Shown here: positions 34,706 to 43,309 of the stretch, one piece after another
Position numbering within the stretch: the stretch's first letter is position 1
Layout of the letters: the number at the start of each line of letters is the position of its first letter
Assembly: GCF_005771675.1 (NCBI RefSeq)
Contig: NZ_VAJM01000003.1
Span: 434,001-498,000, forward strand
Direction of reading: 5' to 3'
Source of the DNA: Hymenobacter jeollabukensis
GTDB taxonomy: Bacteria > Bacteroidota > Bacteroidia > Cytophagales > Hymenobacteraceae
Length of the DNA stretch: 64,000 nucleotides
Notes under the pieces: model-generated
The model's database searches: none
What the model saw: the letters and a program-made list of their open reading frames with translations, nothing else
What the model was told of the DNA's origin: nothing
Made by a program: the position numbers and the translations under genes

Positions 34706-35863
34706 CTACCGCCGGGCGGCAAACTGCTGCAGCCGCTCGGCCGCGGCGCGCAGGGTATCGTCCTGTTTGGCGAAGCAGAAACGCACGAGGCCGTGGTCGG
34801 TGCCGTCGTGGTAGAAGGGCGACACGGGCACCACGGCCACGCCAGCTTCCTGCGTCAGACGGCGGGCAAAAGCCACGTCGGCCTCGCCGGGCGCCAATTG
34901 CTGGTAGCGCGCCAGCTGGAAGTAGGAGCCCTCGGAGGGCAGTAGCTCGAAGCCGGTGCCCCGCATCAGCTGCCCGAACAGGTCGCGCTTCTGCTGCATG
35001 AAGGCCGGCAGGTAGTCGTAGCTGCCGGCGTCGCCGAGCACGTCGGCAATGGCCAGCTGGAAGGGCGTGCTCACGGCGAAGGTGACGAACTGGTGCACGC
35101 GGCGCACCTCGGCGCTGAGCGCGGCCGGGGCCACGCAGTAGCCCACCTTCCAGCCGGTGGCGTGGTAGGTTTTGCCAAACGACGACACCACGAAGGCGCG
35201 GGCGCGCAGCTCCTCGTGCTGCAGGGCCGAGCGGTGCGGGCGCCCGTCGAAGGTCATGTGCTCGTACACTTCGTCGGAGAGCAGCAGGGTCTCGGTACCG
35301 CGCAGCAGCTCGGCCAGCTGCTGCCAGTCGGCTTCGGTCCACACCGCGCCGGTGGGGTTGTGCGGGGTATTCACCATCACCAGGCGGGTGCGCGGCGAAA
35401 GGGCGGCGCGCACCTGGTCCCAGTCGGGGCGAAAGTCGGGCAGGCGCAGGGGCACGTACACCGGCCGGCCGCCCGCCAGCCGGATGGCCGGGGCATAGGA
35501 ATCGTAGGCCGGTTCCAGCACCACCACCTCGTCGCCCGGCCGCACCACGGCCGTGATGACGGCAAACAGCGCCTCGGTGGCGCCGCTGCACACGGTGATG
35601 TCAGTGCCAGCGTCAGGCGCCGCGACGCCGTAGACGCGGGCGGTTTTCTCGGCAATCAGCTCGCGCAGGCGCATCAGCCCGGGCATGGGCGCGTACTGGT
35701 GCTGGCTGCCCTGGGCGTGGCGCACCAGGGCCTCGGTAAGGGCGGCGGGCGGGTTGAAGTCGGGAAAGCCCTGAGCGAGGTTGATGGCGCCGTGCTCGGT
35801 GGCCAGCTGGGTCATCACCGCGAAAATGCTGGTGCCGACGTCGGGGAGTTTGGAGGTAAGCAA
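34706..35863 (-). CDS. PLP-dependent aminotransferase (methionine/glutamine transaminase, YbdL-like)
   Basis: A class I/II fold-type I aminotransferase of 385 residues from the TTG at 35863 (MLTSKLPDVGTSIFAVM, the family's usual N terminus). Visible sites: NTPHNPTGA, SDEVYEH, and the PLP-binding Lys231 in SSFGKTYHATGWKVG. The closest family by pattern is methionine aminotransferase YbdL, which transaminates methionine and aromatic or glutamine-type donors. An upstream ATG at 35938 gives an extension starting MQGASKVLRCAQDD; that is translated from the intergenic repeat and should be rejected. Probably transcribed with the omega-amidase, 119 bases downstream. Confidence 0.9.
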   Translation of the reverse strand: MLTSKLPDVGTSIFAVMTQLATEHGAINLAQGFPDFNPPAALTEALVRHAQGSQHQYAPMPGLMRLRELIAEKTARVYGVAAPDAGTDITVCSGATEALFAVITAVVRPGDEVVVLEPAYDSYAPAIRLAGGRPVYVPLRLPDFRPDWDQVRAALSPRTRLVMVNTPHNPTGAVWTEADWQQLAELLRGTETLLLSDEVYEHMTFDGRPHRSALQHEELRARAFVVSSFGKTYHATGWKVGYCVAPAALSAEVRRVHQFVTFAVSTPFQLAIADVLGDAGSYDYLPAFMQQKRDLFGQLMRGTGFELLPSEGSYFQLARYQQLAPGEADVAFARRLTQEAGVAVVPVSPFYHDGTDHGLVRFCFAKQDDTLRAAAERLQQFAARR

Positions 35864-35896
35864 GGTGGGAAGTGGAGAATGGCGAATAAAAGGCCC

Positions 35897-36043
35897 GTCA
35901 TCCTGAGCGCAGCGCAGGACCTTGCTTGCCCCCTGCACCAGCCCTTAAGTCCTGGCGACTGACGTTCCGGCAAAGGGCGTTGGTGGCTGCGCTTCTCGTT
36001 CGTGCAGGGTGTGAGGAAGGTTCTGCGCTGCGCTCAGGATGAC
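35897..36043. repeat. Long inverted repeat of the GTCATCCTGAGC family, copy 1
   Basis: The outer arms GTCATCCTGAGCGCAGCGCA (35897 on) and the complement ending CTCAGGATGAC at 36043 pair over about 27 bases. Inner matching blocks (CCCTGCAC with GTGCAGGG) continue the pairing. It shares outer arms and the internal GGTGGCTGCGCTT block with the element at 45557-45747. It lies between two minus-strand genes. Confidence 0.85.
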
Positions 36044-36053
36044 AAACGTAATG

Positions 36054-39000
36054 TTACGGCATCAACTGTCCATTCCCACCCACCGGCAGCCACACCCGGA
36101 ACGTGGTGCCCTCGCCCACCTGGCTTTCCACCTCCAGCTTGCCGCCGTGGGCCTGCACCAGGCGCTGCACCAGGTACAGCCCGGTGCCCGAGCCGGGCAC
36201 GTGGTCGTGGAAGCGGCGGAACAGCTGAAACAGCTCCTTGCCGTGGCGCTCCAGATCGATGCCCAGGCCGTTGTCCTGCACGGTGAGCTGCACGGCATCG
36301 GGCAGGCGCTCCGTCCACACGCGGATGCGGGGCGGCCGGTCGGGGGCGCGGTACTTCACGGCGTTGCTGAGCAGGTTGTAGAGCACGCTCTGCAGGTTGG
36401 GGCGGATAAACTCCACGGCGGGTACCGCGGCAAAGTCGGTTTCCACCACGGCCCCGGCCCCACGCACCTGCTCGCCGATGCTGTGCAGCACTTCCTGGGT
36501 GAGCCGCTCCAGGCGCACTTCCTCCGGGGCGGCCGTCAGGCTGTGTTTCTGGGCCTGCACCAGCGCCGACAGCTCCTGAATGGTGGTGTAAATCTGCTCC
36601 AGCGAGTGTTCGAACATCGTTACCAGCGCCGGGGCATCGGGGTCGTCGAAGCGGGCCGAGCGCACCAGCTCGTGGAAGATGCCGCCCATGTTGTCGATGG
36701 GCTGGCGCAGGTCGTGCGAGGCGGTGTAGACGAAGTTGTCCAGGTCCTGGTTGATGCGCATCAGCTCGGCGTTGCGCGCCTCCATGTCGTGCTGAAACCG
36801 CTTGTAGTCGTCGATGTCGGTGCTGGTGCCGAACCAGCGCACGATGCGGCCGTGCACGTCGCGCATGGGGCGGGCGCGGTGCAGGTGCCAGCGGTACTGC
36901 CCGTCGGCGGCGCGGCGCAGGCGGTTTTCGTGTTCGTGCACGCGGCCCAGGCGCACGTTTTCGCGGAGGGTGTGCTCGGCCAGGTCGCGTTCGGACTCGG
37001 GCACCAGCGCCCCCCAGCCGTGCTGCTGCACCTCGGCCAGCGCCAGGCCGGTGTACTTCTGCCATTCCTCGTTTAGGAAGCTCGGCGTGCCGTCGGGCTC
37101 CAGCGTCCACACCAGCTGCGGAATACTGTCGGCCAGGAAGCGGAACTCGACCTCGGAGCGGCGCAGCTCGGCCTGCAGCTCGTACTGCTCGTGGATGTCG
37201 GTATTGGAGCCGAACAGGCGCAGCACCGCGCCGTCGATGTCCAGCTCGGGCACGCCGTGCACCAGGTGCCAGCGGTACTGCCCGTCGCGGCGGCGCAGGC
37301 GCACTTCCATCACGTAGGAGCGCCGCGTCTGCAGGGCCGTGACGATGCGCGCCCGGGCCGGGGCCACGTCGTCGGGGTGCAGGGCCTGCAGCCAGCCGGC
37401 TTCGGGGCCGAGCACGGTGGGGTCCTGCGCATCCTGGCCGGTGAGGCGGAACCACTGCGGGCTGAGGTAGTCGAGGCGGCCGTGGGCGTCGGCCGTCCAG
37501 ATGATGTGCGGAATGCTCTGGGTGAGCAGCCGGAACCGCTCTTCGGAGCGCCGCAGCCGCTCGTGCAGCTCCTGCTGCTCGTGCACGTCGGTGAGCGAGC
37601 CGTACCAGCGGCTGAGGCGGCCCTGCTCGTCGAACACCGGCAGGGAGCGGATCAGGTGCCAGCAGTACTGCCCGTCGTGGCGACGCAGGCGCAGCTGGGT
37701 GGTCCAGGGCGTGCGGGCGCGGCGGGCGCGGGCAAAGGAAGTAGCCACCGCAGCCAGGTCGGCGGGGTGCACGAAGCTGCGCCAGTCGCGGCCCCCGGCG
37801 GCTAGGCTGGGCACGCCGGTGTAGTCGCCCCACTGCGGGCTCACGTACACCACCCGGCCGCTGGGCGCCTGGCTGAAACTGATCAGCGGCAGGGCCTCCG
37901 TCATGGCGCGCACCTGCTCGTTGCGGCGGCGCCCGGCGGCGGTCAGCCGCTCGCTGCGCTGCTGGGCCTGCACCCGCTCGGTGGCGTCGATGGCAAAGAA
38001 GAGCACGCCCTGCACCAGGCCCTGCTCGGTCAGCAGGGGCTGCAGCGTCAGGTCGTAGTAGTGGCGGGTGGGCTGGCCGCTGGCGGCGTTCAGCCAGTCG
38101 AGCGGGCAGGCCTGCCGGGTGATGGTGCGGCCCAGGTGGTAAGCCTCGTCGAGCAGGGCCGACAAGCCCTGCTGCTGAAACTCCGGCACCGTCTCATTTA
38201 CCGACCAGCCCGGGCGCAGGCGGCCGCCGAGCAGCTCCTGAAAGTTGGGCGTGACGAAGGAGCAGATGTGCTCGGTGCCGAACAGCGTAGCCACATAGGC
38301 GGGCACCTCGCCCAAGATCTGCTGCAGCTGCCGGTCCTTGGCCAGCAGGCGCTGCTGCACGCGCTTGGCGTCGTCGATGTCGGTGCAGGTGCCCAACCAT
38401 TGACTCACGCGTCCCTGGGCGGTGCGCAGGGGCTGGGCCTGCACCAGAAACCAGCGGTAGCGGCCGTCGTGGGCGCGCAGGCGCAGCTCGGCGCGGTAGG
38501 GCTCGGCGCCGGTGAGGGCCTGCTGCCAGCGCGCGGCGGCGGCGGGCGCGTCGGCCGGGTGCAGGGCGGCCGTCCAGGCCGGGTCGGCCGCGCCGAGACC
38601 GGGCAGGCCGGTGTAGTCCAGCCAGCGCTGGTTGAAGTAGTCGGGGCGGCCCTGGGCGTTGGTGGTCCACACCAGCTGCGGAATCACCTCGCTCAGAAAG
38701 CGAAACTGCTCCTGTTGGCGACGCGGCGCGGCAGCGGATGCTGCGGCTGGCGCCGGGGCGGCGGGCGCTACCAGCAGGTAGCGCAGCTCGGCGGCGGCAT
38801 CGGCGGGCACGGGGCGCAGCGTGAGCGGCTGCGGGCCGGCGGCGGTGAGCAGCCGCACGGTTTGCTCCCGGCGCTCCTGGCGCAATTCGGTCATCAGCTG
38901 CGGCCAGTCGGCGTCGGCCAGGGGCAGGGCGGTGGCGGCGTCGGTGCCCTGCAGCTCGGCAGTCGGGCGGCCCAGCCACTGGCCCATGGCGGCGTTGGCG

Positions 39001-39092
39001 GCCACCACGGTCTGATCGGCCGCCAGCGCCAGCTGGGGCGTCGGTAAGGCGTCGAACAGAAGCCCGAAATCAGGGGCCGGAGACGAAGACAT
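36054..39092 (-). CDS. Soluble sensor histidine kinase with six PAS domains
   Basis: A 1012-residue protein. About six PAS domains follow one another (for example PQLVWTTNAQGRPDYFNQRW, PAYVATLFGTEH, PLISFSQAPSGRVVYVSPQW, PHIIWTADAHGRLDYLSPQW, PQLVWTLEPDGTPSFLNEEW), several with PAC-type segments (RWYGSLTDVHEQ). A HisKA region with phospho-accepting H793 (TASHDLRQP) and a HATPase_c domain (NLLSNAVKY, DNGLGID, GTGLYLVQRL) end the protein. No transmembrane segment is seen, so it probably senses a cytoplasmic signal. No response regulator is adjacent. Start at ATG 39092; a longer frame to 39158 lacks support. Divergent from a pair of STAS-like genes. Confidence 0.93.
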   Translation of the reverse strand: MSSSPAPDFGLLFDALPTPQLALAADQTVVAANAAMGQWLGRPTAELQGTDAATALPLADADWPQLMTELRQERREQTVRLLTAAGPQPLTLRPVPADAAAELRYLLVAPAAPAPAAASAAAPRRQQEQFRFLSEVIPQLVWTTNAQGRPDYFNQRWLDYTGLPGLGAADPAWTAALHPADAPAAAARWQQALTGAEPYRAELRLRAHDGRYRWFLVQAQPLRTAQGRVSQWLGTCTDIDDAKRVQQRLLAKDRQLQQILGEVPAYVATLFGTEHICSFVTPNFQELLGGRLRPGWSVNETVPEFQQQGLSALLDEAYHLGRTITRQACPLDWLNAASGQPTRHYYDLTLQPLLTEQGLVQGVLFFAIDATERVQAQQRSERLTAAGRRRNEQVRAMTEALPLISFSQAPSGRVVYVSPQWGDYTGVPSLAAGGRDWRSFVHPADLAAVATSFARARRARTPWTTQLRLRRHDGQYCWHLIRSLPVFDEQGRLSRWYGSLTDVHEQQELHERLRRSEERFRLLTQSIPHIIWTADAHGRLDYLSPQWFRLTGQDAQDPTVLGPEAGWLQALHPDDVAPARARIVTALQTRRSYVMEVRLRRRDGQYRWHLVHGVPELDIDGAVLRLFGSNTDIHEQYELQAELRRSEVEFRFLADSIPQLVWTLEPDGTPSFLNEEWQKYTGLALAEVQQHGWGALVPESERDLAEHTLRENVRLGRVHEHENRLRRAADGQYRWHLHRARPMRDVHGRIVRWFGTSTDIDDYKRFQHDMEARNAELMRINQDLDNFVYTASHDLRQPIDNMGGIFHELVRSARFDDPDAPALVTMFEHSLEQIYTTIQELSALVQAQKHSLTAAPEEVRLERLTQEVLHSIGEQVRGAGAVVETDFAAVPAVEFIRPNLQSVLYNLLSNAVKYRAPDRPPRIRVWTERLPDAVQLTVQDNGLGIDLERHGKELFQLFRRFHDHVPGSGTGLYLVQRLVQAHGGKLEVESQVGEGTTFRVWLPVGGNGQLMP

Positions 39093-39266
39093 GACGGCGC
39101 GGGAGCGAAAAATCGGTGGGGCAGCGTATCCCAAAGATACACTTCGGGCCGGGGGCATGGGCGGTCCGGGGCCGACAATCCGGAATTTTTTTGGCTGATC
39201 GACCAGCAGAAGCGCAACCCTGCGGGCTATACCGCCGTTTACGGCCGATTGCCCTTTCCCGCCCGC

Positions 39267-39662
39267 ATGGCTCTACGCCTCCTCCACCAGGATGCTGTTA
39301 TCAGCATTTCTTACGATTACACCAACGACTGGCTCTACGTCGACTGGCAGGCCGAGCAGGATGCCTTTTCGGTGCAGGCCGGGGCGCTGAAGATGCTGGA
39401 GCTGCTGCGCCAGGAGCGGGCCCGCAAGGTGCTCAACGACAACCGCCGGGTGCAGACGATTTGGGCCGACGCCTCGGAGTGGGGCGGCAAGGTGTGGTTC
39501 CCGCTCATGGCCGAAGCCGGGCTGGAATATTTTGCCTGGGTGTACTCGCCCAACGTGTACAGCCGTCTGAGCACCGACCTCACGCTGCAACACACCAGCA
39601 AGCCCGTCGTAATGACTTTTGACAGCATCGACACGGCCAGTGCCTGGCTGCGGCAGATGTAA
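39267..39662 (+). CDS. Small STAS/SpoIIAA-like protein, paralogue A
   Basis: A 131-residue cytoplasmic protein with alternating beta-alpha pattern typical of STAS/SpoIIAA-like folds. Motifs shared with three other genes in the window: KVLNDN near the middle, W-A-x-x-EW, GLEYFAWVYSPNVYSRLS, and a C-terminal FDSIDTASAWLRQM helix. Function unknown. Many STAS-fold proteins act as switches by binding kinases or anti-sigma factors. It is divergent from the six-PAS kinase and 61 bases upstream of paralogue B. Start at ATG 39267; an in-frame ATG at 39249 is also possible. Confidence 0.75.
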   Translation: MALRLLHQDAVISISYDYTNDWLYVDWQAEQDAFSVQAGALKMLELLRQERARKVLNDNRRVQTIWADASEWGGKVWFPLMAEAGLEYFAWVYSPNVYSRLSTDLTLQHTSKPVVMTFDSIDTASAWLRQM

Positions 39663-39723
39663 GGCCCGCCGGGCCGGAGCATCGGGGCGCAGCGGCTGTC
39701 GCTCCACCGTTAGCCCGTTATCC

Positions 39724-40122
39724 ATGCTCCGCCACCTATATCACGACGAGGCCCTGCGCCTCGACTACGACCCCGACCACCGCTGGCTCTACGCCGACTG
39801 GCAGCCCCGGCAGGATGTACGCACGGCCCACCGCGGCTGCGCCACCCTGCTGCACTACGCCCGCCAGCAGGGTTGCTGCAAGGTGCTCAACGATAACCGC
39901 CTGGTATGCACCCTCTGGGCCGACGCGGCCGAATGGGTGGGCACCGCGTTTATGCGCGAGCTGAGCGAGTCCGGCGTGCAGTATTTCGCCTGGGTCTACG
40001 CCCAGAGCATCTACGGCCGCCTGAGCATAAACCAGGCCCTGGCCTACGCCGAGCAGCCCACCATCCGCGCCTTCGACGACTACACCGCCGCCGCCAACTG
40101 GCTCGACAGCTGCCGCGACTGA
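39724..40122 (+). CDS. Small STAS/SpoIIAA-like protein, paralogue B
   Basis: A 132-residue protein closely related to paralogue A: KVLNDNRLVCTLWADAAEW, GVQYFAWVYAQSIYGRLS and a final FDDYTAAANWLDSCRD helix. Same strand and probably the same transcript as paralogue A. The KVLNDN and GRLS motifs place it with the genes at 50927 and 54749. Cytoplasmic; function unknown. The ATG at 39724 fits paralogue A's N terminus; the longer frame upstream overlaps paralogue A's 3' end and is rejected. Confidence 0.75.
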   Translation: MLRHLYHDEALRLDYDPDHRWLYADWQPRQDVRTAHRGCATLLHYARQQGCCKVLNDNRLVCTLWADAAEWVGTAFMRELSESGVQYFAWVYAQSIYGRLSINQALAYAEQPTIRAFDDYTAAANWLDSCRD

Positions 40123-40258
40123 GCGAAGTTTGTGAGTTTGAAAGGGTAAGAGTTTAAGAGGCGGTAGCGTCGGGTCAGGAGTTGCAGAAAATCCATTCTA
40201 TAGCTCTCAACCTCTGTAGCTCCCCAACTCTTGCCCGCCTAAACTCTTGTCCGGGCTT
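40123..40258. repeat. Weak inverted low-complexity element
   Basis: Units resembling AAGAGTTT appear in both orientations (for example 40148-40158 and the complement near 40244-40251), in the style of the other GTGA-type elements but much more degenerate. It lies between same-strand genes. Confidence 0.35.
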
Positions 40259-40301
40259 CTCTGGTTGCAAATGCGGGGCGGGCTGGGCAGCTTTACCGCT
40301 G

Positions 40302-43169
40302 ATGCTCCGCTCCGCCTTCCTTGCTCCGCTGCTGCTGGGCGCGGCCCTGCCCGCCGCCGCCCAGAGCCTGCCCATTCTCGACCAGAACCCGCCCGCGCTG
40401 CGCTGGCAACGGGTGCGCACGCCGCATTTCCGCGTGCTCTACCCCGCCGGCTTCGATTCGGCGGCCCAGCACACGGCCCGGCGCCTGGAGCAGGCGCACG
40501 CCGCCGGCACCCGGTCGTTGGGCGTGGCGGCGCGGCCCCTCACGGTGGTGCTGCAGACGCAAACCACCGTCAGCAACGGCTTCGTGACGTTTCTGCCCCG
40601 GCGGGCCGAGTTTTTCGTGGTGCCGCCGCAGGAGGCCAGCCTGGGCACCGTCGACTGGCTGGATCAGCTGGTGGTGCACGAGTTCCGGCACGTGGGGCAG
40701 TTCGACAAGGCCCGGCAGGGCCTGGGCCGGGTGCTGGTGCCCCTGCTCGGCGACGGCGCCCTGGGCGTGATGTCGGTGGGCGTGCCGCCGTGGTTTTTCG
40801 AGGGCGACGCCGTGGGCACCGAAACGGCCCTGACGCGCAGCGGCCGGGGCCGCATTCCCTCGTTCGACGTGGGCCTGCGCGCCAACCTGCTGGCCGGCCG
40901 CCGCTACTCGTACCCGGAGGCCGTGTGCGGCTCGTTCCGCCACCAGGTGCCCAACTGGTACACGCTGGGCTACTTCCTGACCTCCTACGTGAAAAGCCAC
41001 CACGGCCCCGACGCCTGGGACCGGGTGCTCGACCACTACTACCGCTTTCCGTTCTACCCGTTTTCGTTTTCGGCCGGCATCCGCCGCGTCACCGGGCTGA
41101 AGGTGGAGCAGGTGTACCAGCGCGCCATGCAGGAGGCCGATTCGGCGTGGCGCGCCCGGCAGCAGGAGCGGCCCGTCACGGCGGCACAGGACTTCGCCGG
41201 GCAGGCTTCGACGAAGATTTACACCAATTACGAATACCCGCAGTACCTCACCGACAGCACCGTGCTGGCCCTGAAAGCGGGCTTGGACGACATTGCGCAG
41301 TGGGTGCGCCTGGGCCGCCACGGCCGCGAGCAGAAAGTGTTTGTGCCGGGGCTGATTCACCTGCCCGAGGGCCTGAGCGTGGCCGCCGGCAAGGTGGTCT
41401 GGCCCGAATACCAGCCCGACCCGCGCTGGGGCCAGCGCACCTACTCCGAGCTGCGCGTACTCGATCTGGCTACGGGCAAGCTCACCCGCCTCACCCGCCG
41501 CACGCGCTACACCAGCGCCGCCCTCTCGCCCGACGGCCAGCGCCTCGTCGTCACCGAAACCGACGACAGCTACCGGCACCACCTGCGCCTGCTCGATGCC
41601 CGCACCGGCGCCGTGCTCCAGACCTGGCCCAACCCCCAGAACCGCCTCTACCTGCAGCCCCGCTTTTTGCCCGACGGGCAGCGCGTGGTAGCCGTGGTGC
41701 TCGACAAGGCCGGCAAAACCATCGAGCTGCTCGACCCGACTGCCGGCTCGGCCCGCGCCCTGCTGCCCGCGGCCAACGTGAACCTGAGCAACCCCGTGCC
41801 CTGGCAGGACTACGTGCTCTACAACTCACCGCAGTCGGGCATCGACAACCTGCACGCCGTCAGCCTCACCACCGGGCAGACGTACCAGGTCACCAGCCGG
41901 CCGCTGGGCGCCTACCACGCCGCCGTCAGCCCCGACGGCCGGCACCTGGCTTTCCATGATTTCCGGGCCCAGGGCAGCCGCATCGTCGAAATGCCGCTAA
42001 ACCCCACCGCCTGGACGCCGGTGACGCCGCCGGCCGCCGACCCCGAGCGGCTGTACTCCGGGCAGCTTTCGGCCACCGACCCCGGCGCCCCGCGCCTGCG
42101 CCCGCAGCTCAGCGCCCCCGACTCGGCCGGGCGCTTTCCGGTGCGGCCCTACTCGCCGCTGGCCCACGCCTTTCACGTGTTCAGCTACGGCTTGGTGCAG
42201 AGTCCCGAGGGTACCGGGCTGAGTTTGGGCGTCCGCTCCCAGGACTACCTGAGCACCACCCAGGCCATTGCCGGCGCGAGCTTCGACCAGACCGAGCGCA
42301 CCGGCGCCCTGTTCGCGGGCCTGAGCTACCAGGGCCGCTACCCGGTGTTCGACCTCGACGTGACCCACGGCGGGCGCAATTCCGGCCTCATCGTGGGCGG
42401 CACTGAATACCGTGACCAGTGGCGCTACACCCGCCTGCGCACCGGCCTGCGCCTGCCGCTCACCCTGACGCGCTCCAAGTACCTGCAGGCGCTGACCCTG
42501 GGCGCCTACTACCTGCACGAGGAAGTGCGCAGCTACGACCTGCCCGCCCGTTACCTTAGCGACGTAGGCCCGAACAACCCGCTCAACGCCCTCGAAACCA
42601 CCCTTAGCTACGCCCGCCAGCTCAAGCAGAGCGCCCGCGACGTGGGCCCGCGCTGGGGCCAGGCCCTGCTGCTGACCGGCCGTTTCACGCCCTTCGGCCA
42701 CGGGCTCGATGCCCGGCAGTGGGCCGCCATCGGCAGCGTGTACTTTCCCGGCATCGGCAAGCACCATTCGCTGCGGCTGCGCGGCGGCTACCAGCGCCAG
42801 CAGCAGCGCGAGTACCAGTTTGCCCCGGCCGTGTTCTTTCCCCGGGCTTCCAGCTACACCGGCTTCGACCGGCTGGCCGTGGGCAGCGCCGAGTACCGCC
42901 TGCCCTTGTTCGACGCGCACTGGGCCGCGGGCCGCTGGCTGTACGTGCAGCGCTTCAAGAGCACGGCTTTCGTCGACGTGGCGCGGGGGCGTAATCTGAG
43001 CGGCCGCCTCATGGGCACGCGCGACTACCGCAACGTGGGCGGCTCGGTGTCGGTGGTGTTCAACGTGCTGCGCCTGCGCACCCCGCTCGAAACCGGCCTG
43101 CGGGCCGTGTACGACACCTACGTCGGGCAGTGGCGCTTCGATCCGCTGGTGCTGGATATCGGCATCTGA
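40302..43169 (+). CDS. Protease-like / TolB-propeller / outer-membrane barrel fusion protein
   Basis: A 955-residue protein. Signal peptide (MLRSAFLAPLLLGAALPAAAQ). The N-terminal domain contains HEFRH (126-130) and, 37 residues later, WFFEGD (E167), the zinc-ligand layout of a gluzincin metallopeptidase of the peptidase-MA type. Next come WD40/TolB-like propeller blades (SAALSPDGQRLVVTE, HAAVSPDGRHLAFHD; about 290-600) and a C-terminal Omp85-like or porin-like barrel (about 640-955, ending FDPLVLDIGI). Predicted outer-membrane protein with a periplasmic or surface enzymatic domain. Activity not established. Start at ATG 40302 because it opens the signal peptide; the frame extends to 40182. 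Confidence 0.8.
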   Translation: MLRSAFLAPLLLGAALPAAAQSLPILDQNPPALRWQRVRTPHFRVLYPAGFDSAAQHTARRLEQAHAAGTRSLGVAARPLTVVLQTQTTVSNGFVTFLPRRAEFFVVPPQEASLGTVDWLDQLVVHEFRHVGQFDKARQGLGRVLVPLLGDGALGVMSVGVPPWFFEGDAVGTETALTRSGRGRIPSFDVGLRANLLAGRRYSYPEAVCGSFRHQVPNWYTLGYFLTSYVKSHHGPDAWDRVLDHYYRFPFYPFSFSAGIRRVTGLKVEQVYQRAMQEADSAWRARQQERPVTAAQDFAGQASTKIYTNYEYPQYLTDSTVLALKAGLDDIAQWVRLGRHGREQKVFVPGLIHLPEGLSVAAGKVVWPEYQPDPRWGQRTYSELRVLDLATGKLTRLTRRTRYTSAALSPDGQRLVVTETDDSYRHHLRLLDARTGAVLQTWPNPQNRLYLQPRFLPDGQRVVAVVLDKAGKTIELLDPTAGSARALLPAANVNLSNPVPWQDYVLYNSPQSGIDNLHAVSLTTGQTYQVTSRPLGAYHAAVSPDGRHLAFHDFRAQGSRIVEMPLNPTAWTPVTPPAADPERLYSGQLSATDPGAPRLRPQLSAPDSAGRFPVRPYSPLAHAFHVFSYGLVQSPEGTGLSLGVRSQDYLSTTQAIAGASFDQTERTGALFAGLSYQGRYPVFDLDVTHGGRNSGLIVGGTEYRDQWRYTRLRTGLRLPLTLTRSKYLQALTLGAYYLHEEVRSYDLPARYLSDVGPNNPLNALETTLSYARQLKQSARDVGPRWGQALLLTGRFTPFGHGLDARQWAAIGSVYFPGIGKHHSLRLRGGYQRQQQREYQFAPAVFFPRASSYTGFDRLAVGSAEYRLPLFDAHWAAGRWLYVQRFKSTAFVDVARGRNLSGRLMGTRDYRNVGGSVSVVFNVLRLRTPLETGLRAVYDTYVGQWRFDPLVLDIGI

Positions 43170-43309
43170 TAGGGGTGGTCGAGAGAAATATAAAGGGCCT
43201 GGTAAATAGGATGATGGCAGGAAGGTGAAAGAAAAATATGCGGGCTGGTAAATCCGCTGCCGAGCCGGGCGGCGTAGGTGCAGCACATTCACTCTCCGCA
43301 TTCCTCCTG

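Noticed and set aside
36034-37833. 599-codon minus-strand frame inside the kinase
   Set aside because: It is an alternate frame of the PAS kinase gene, very rich in Arg and Pro, with no domain.
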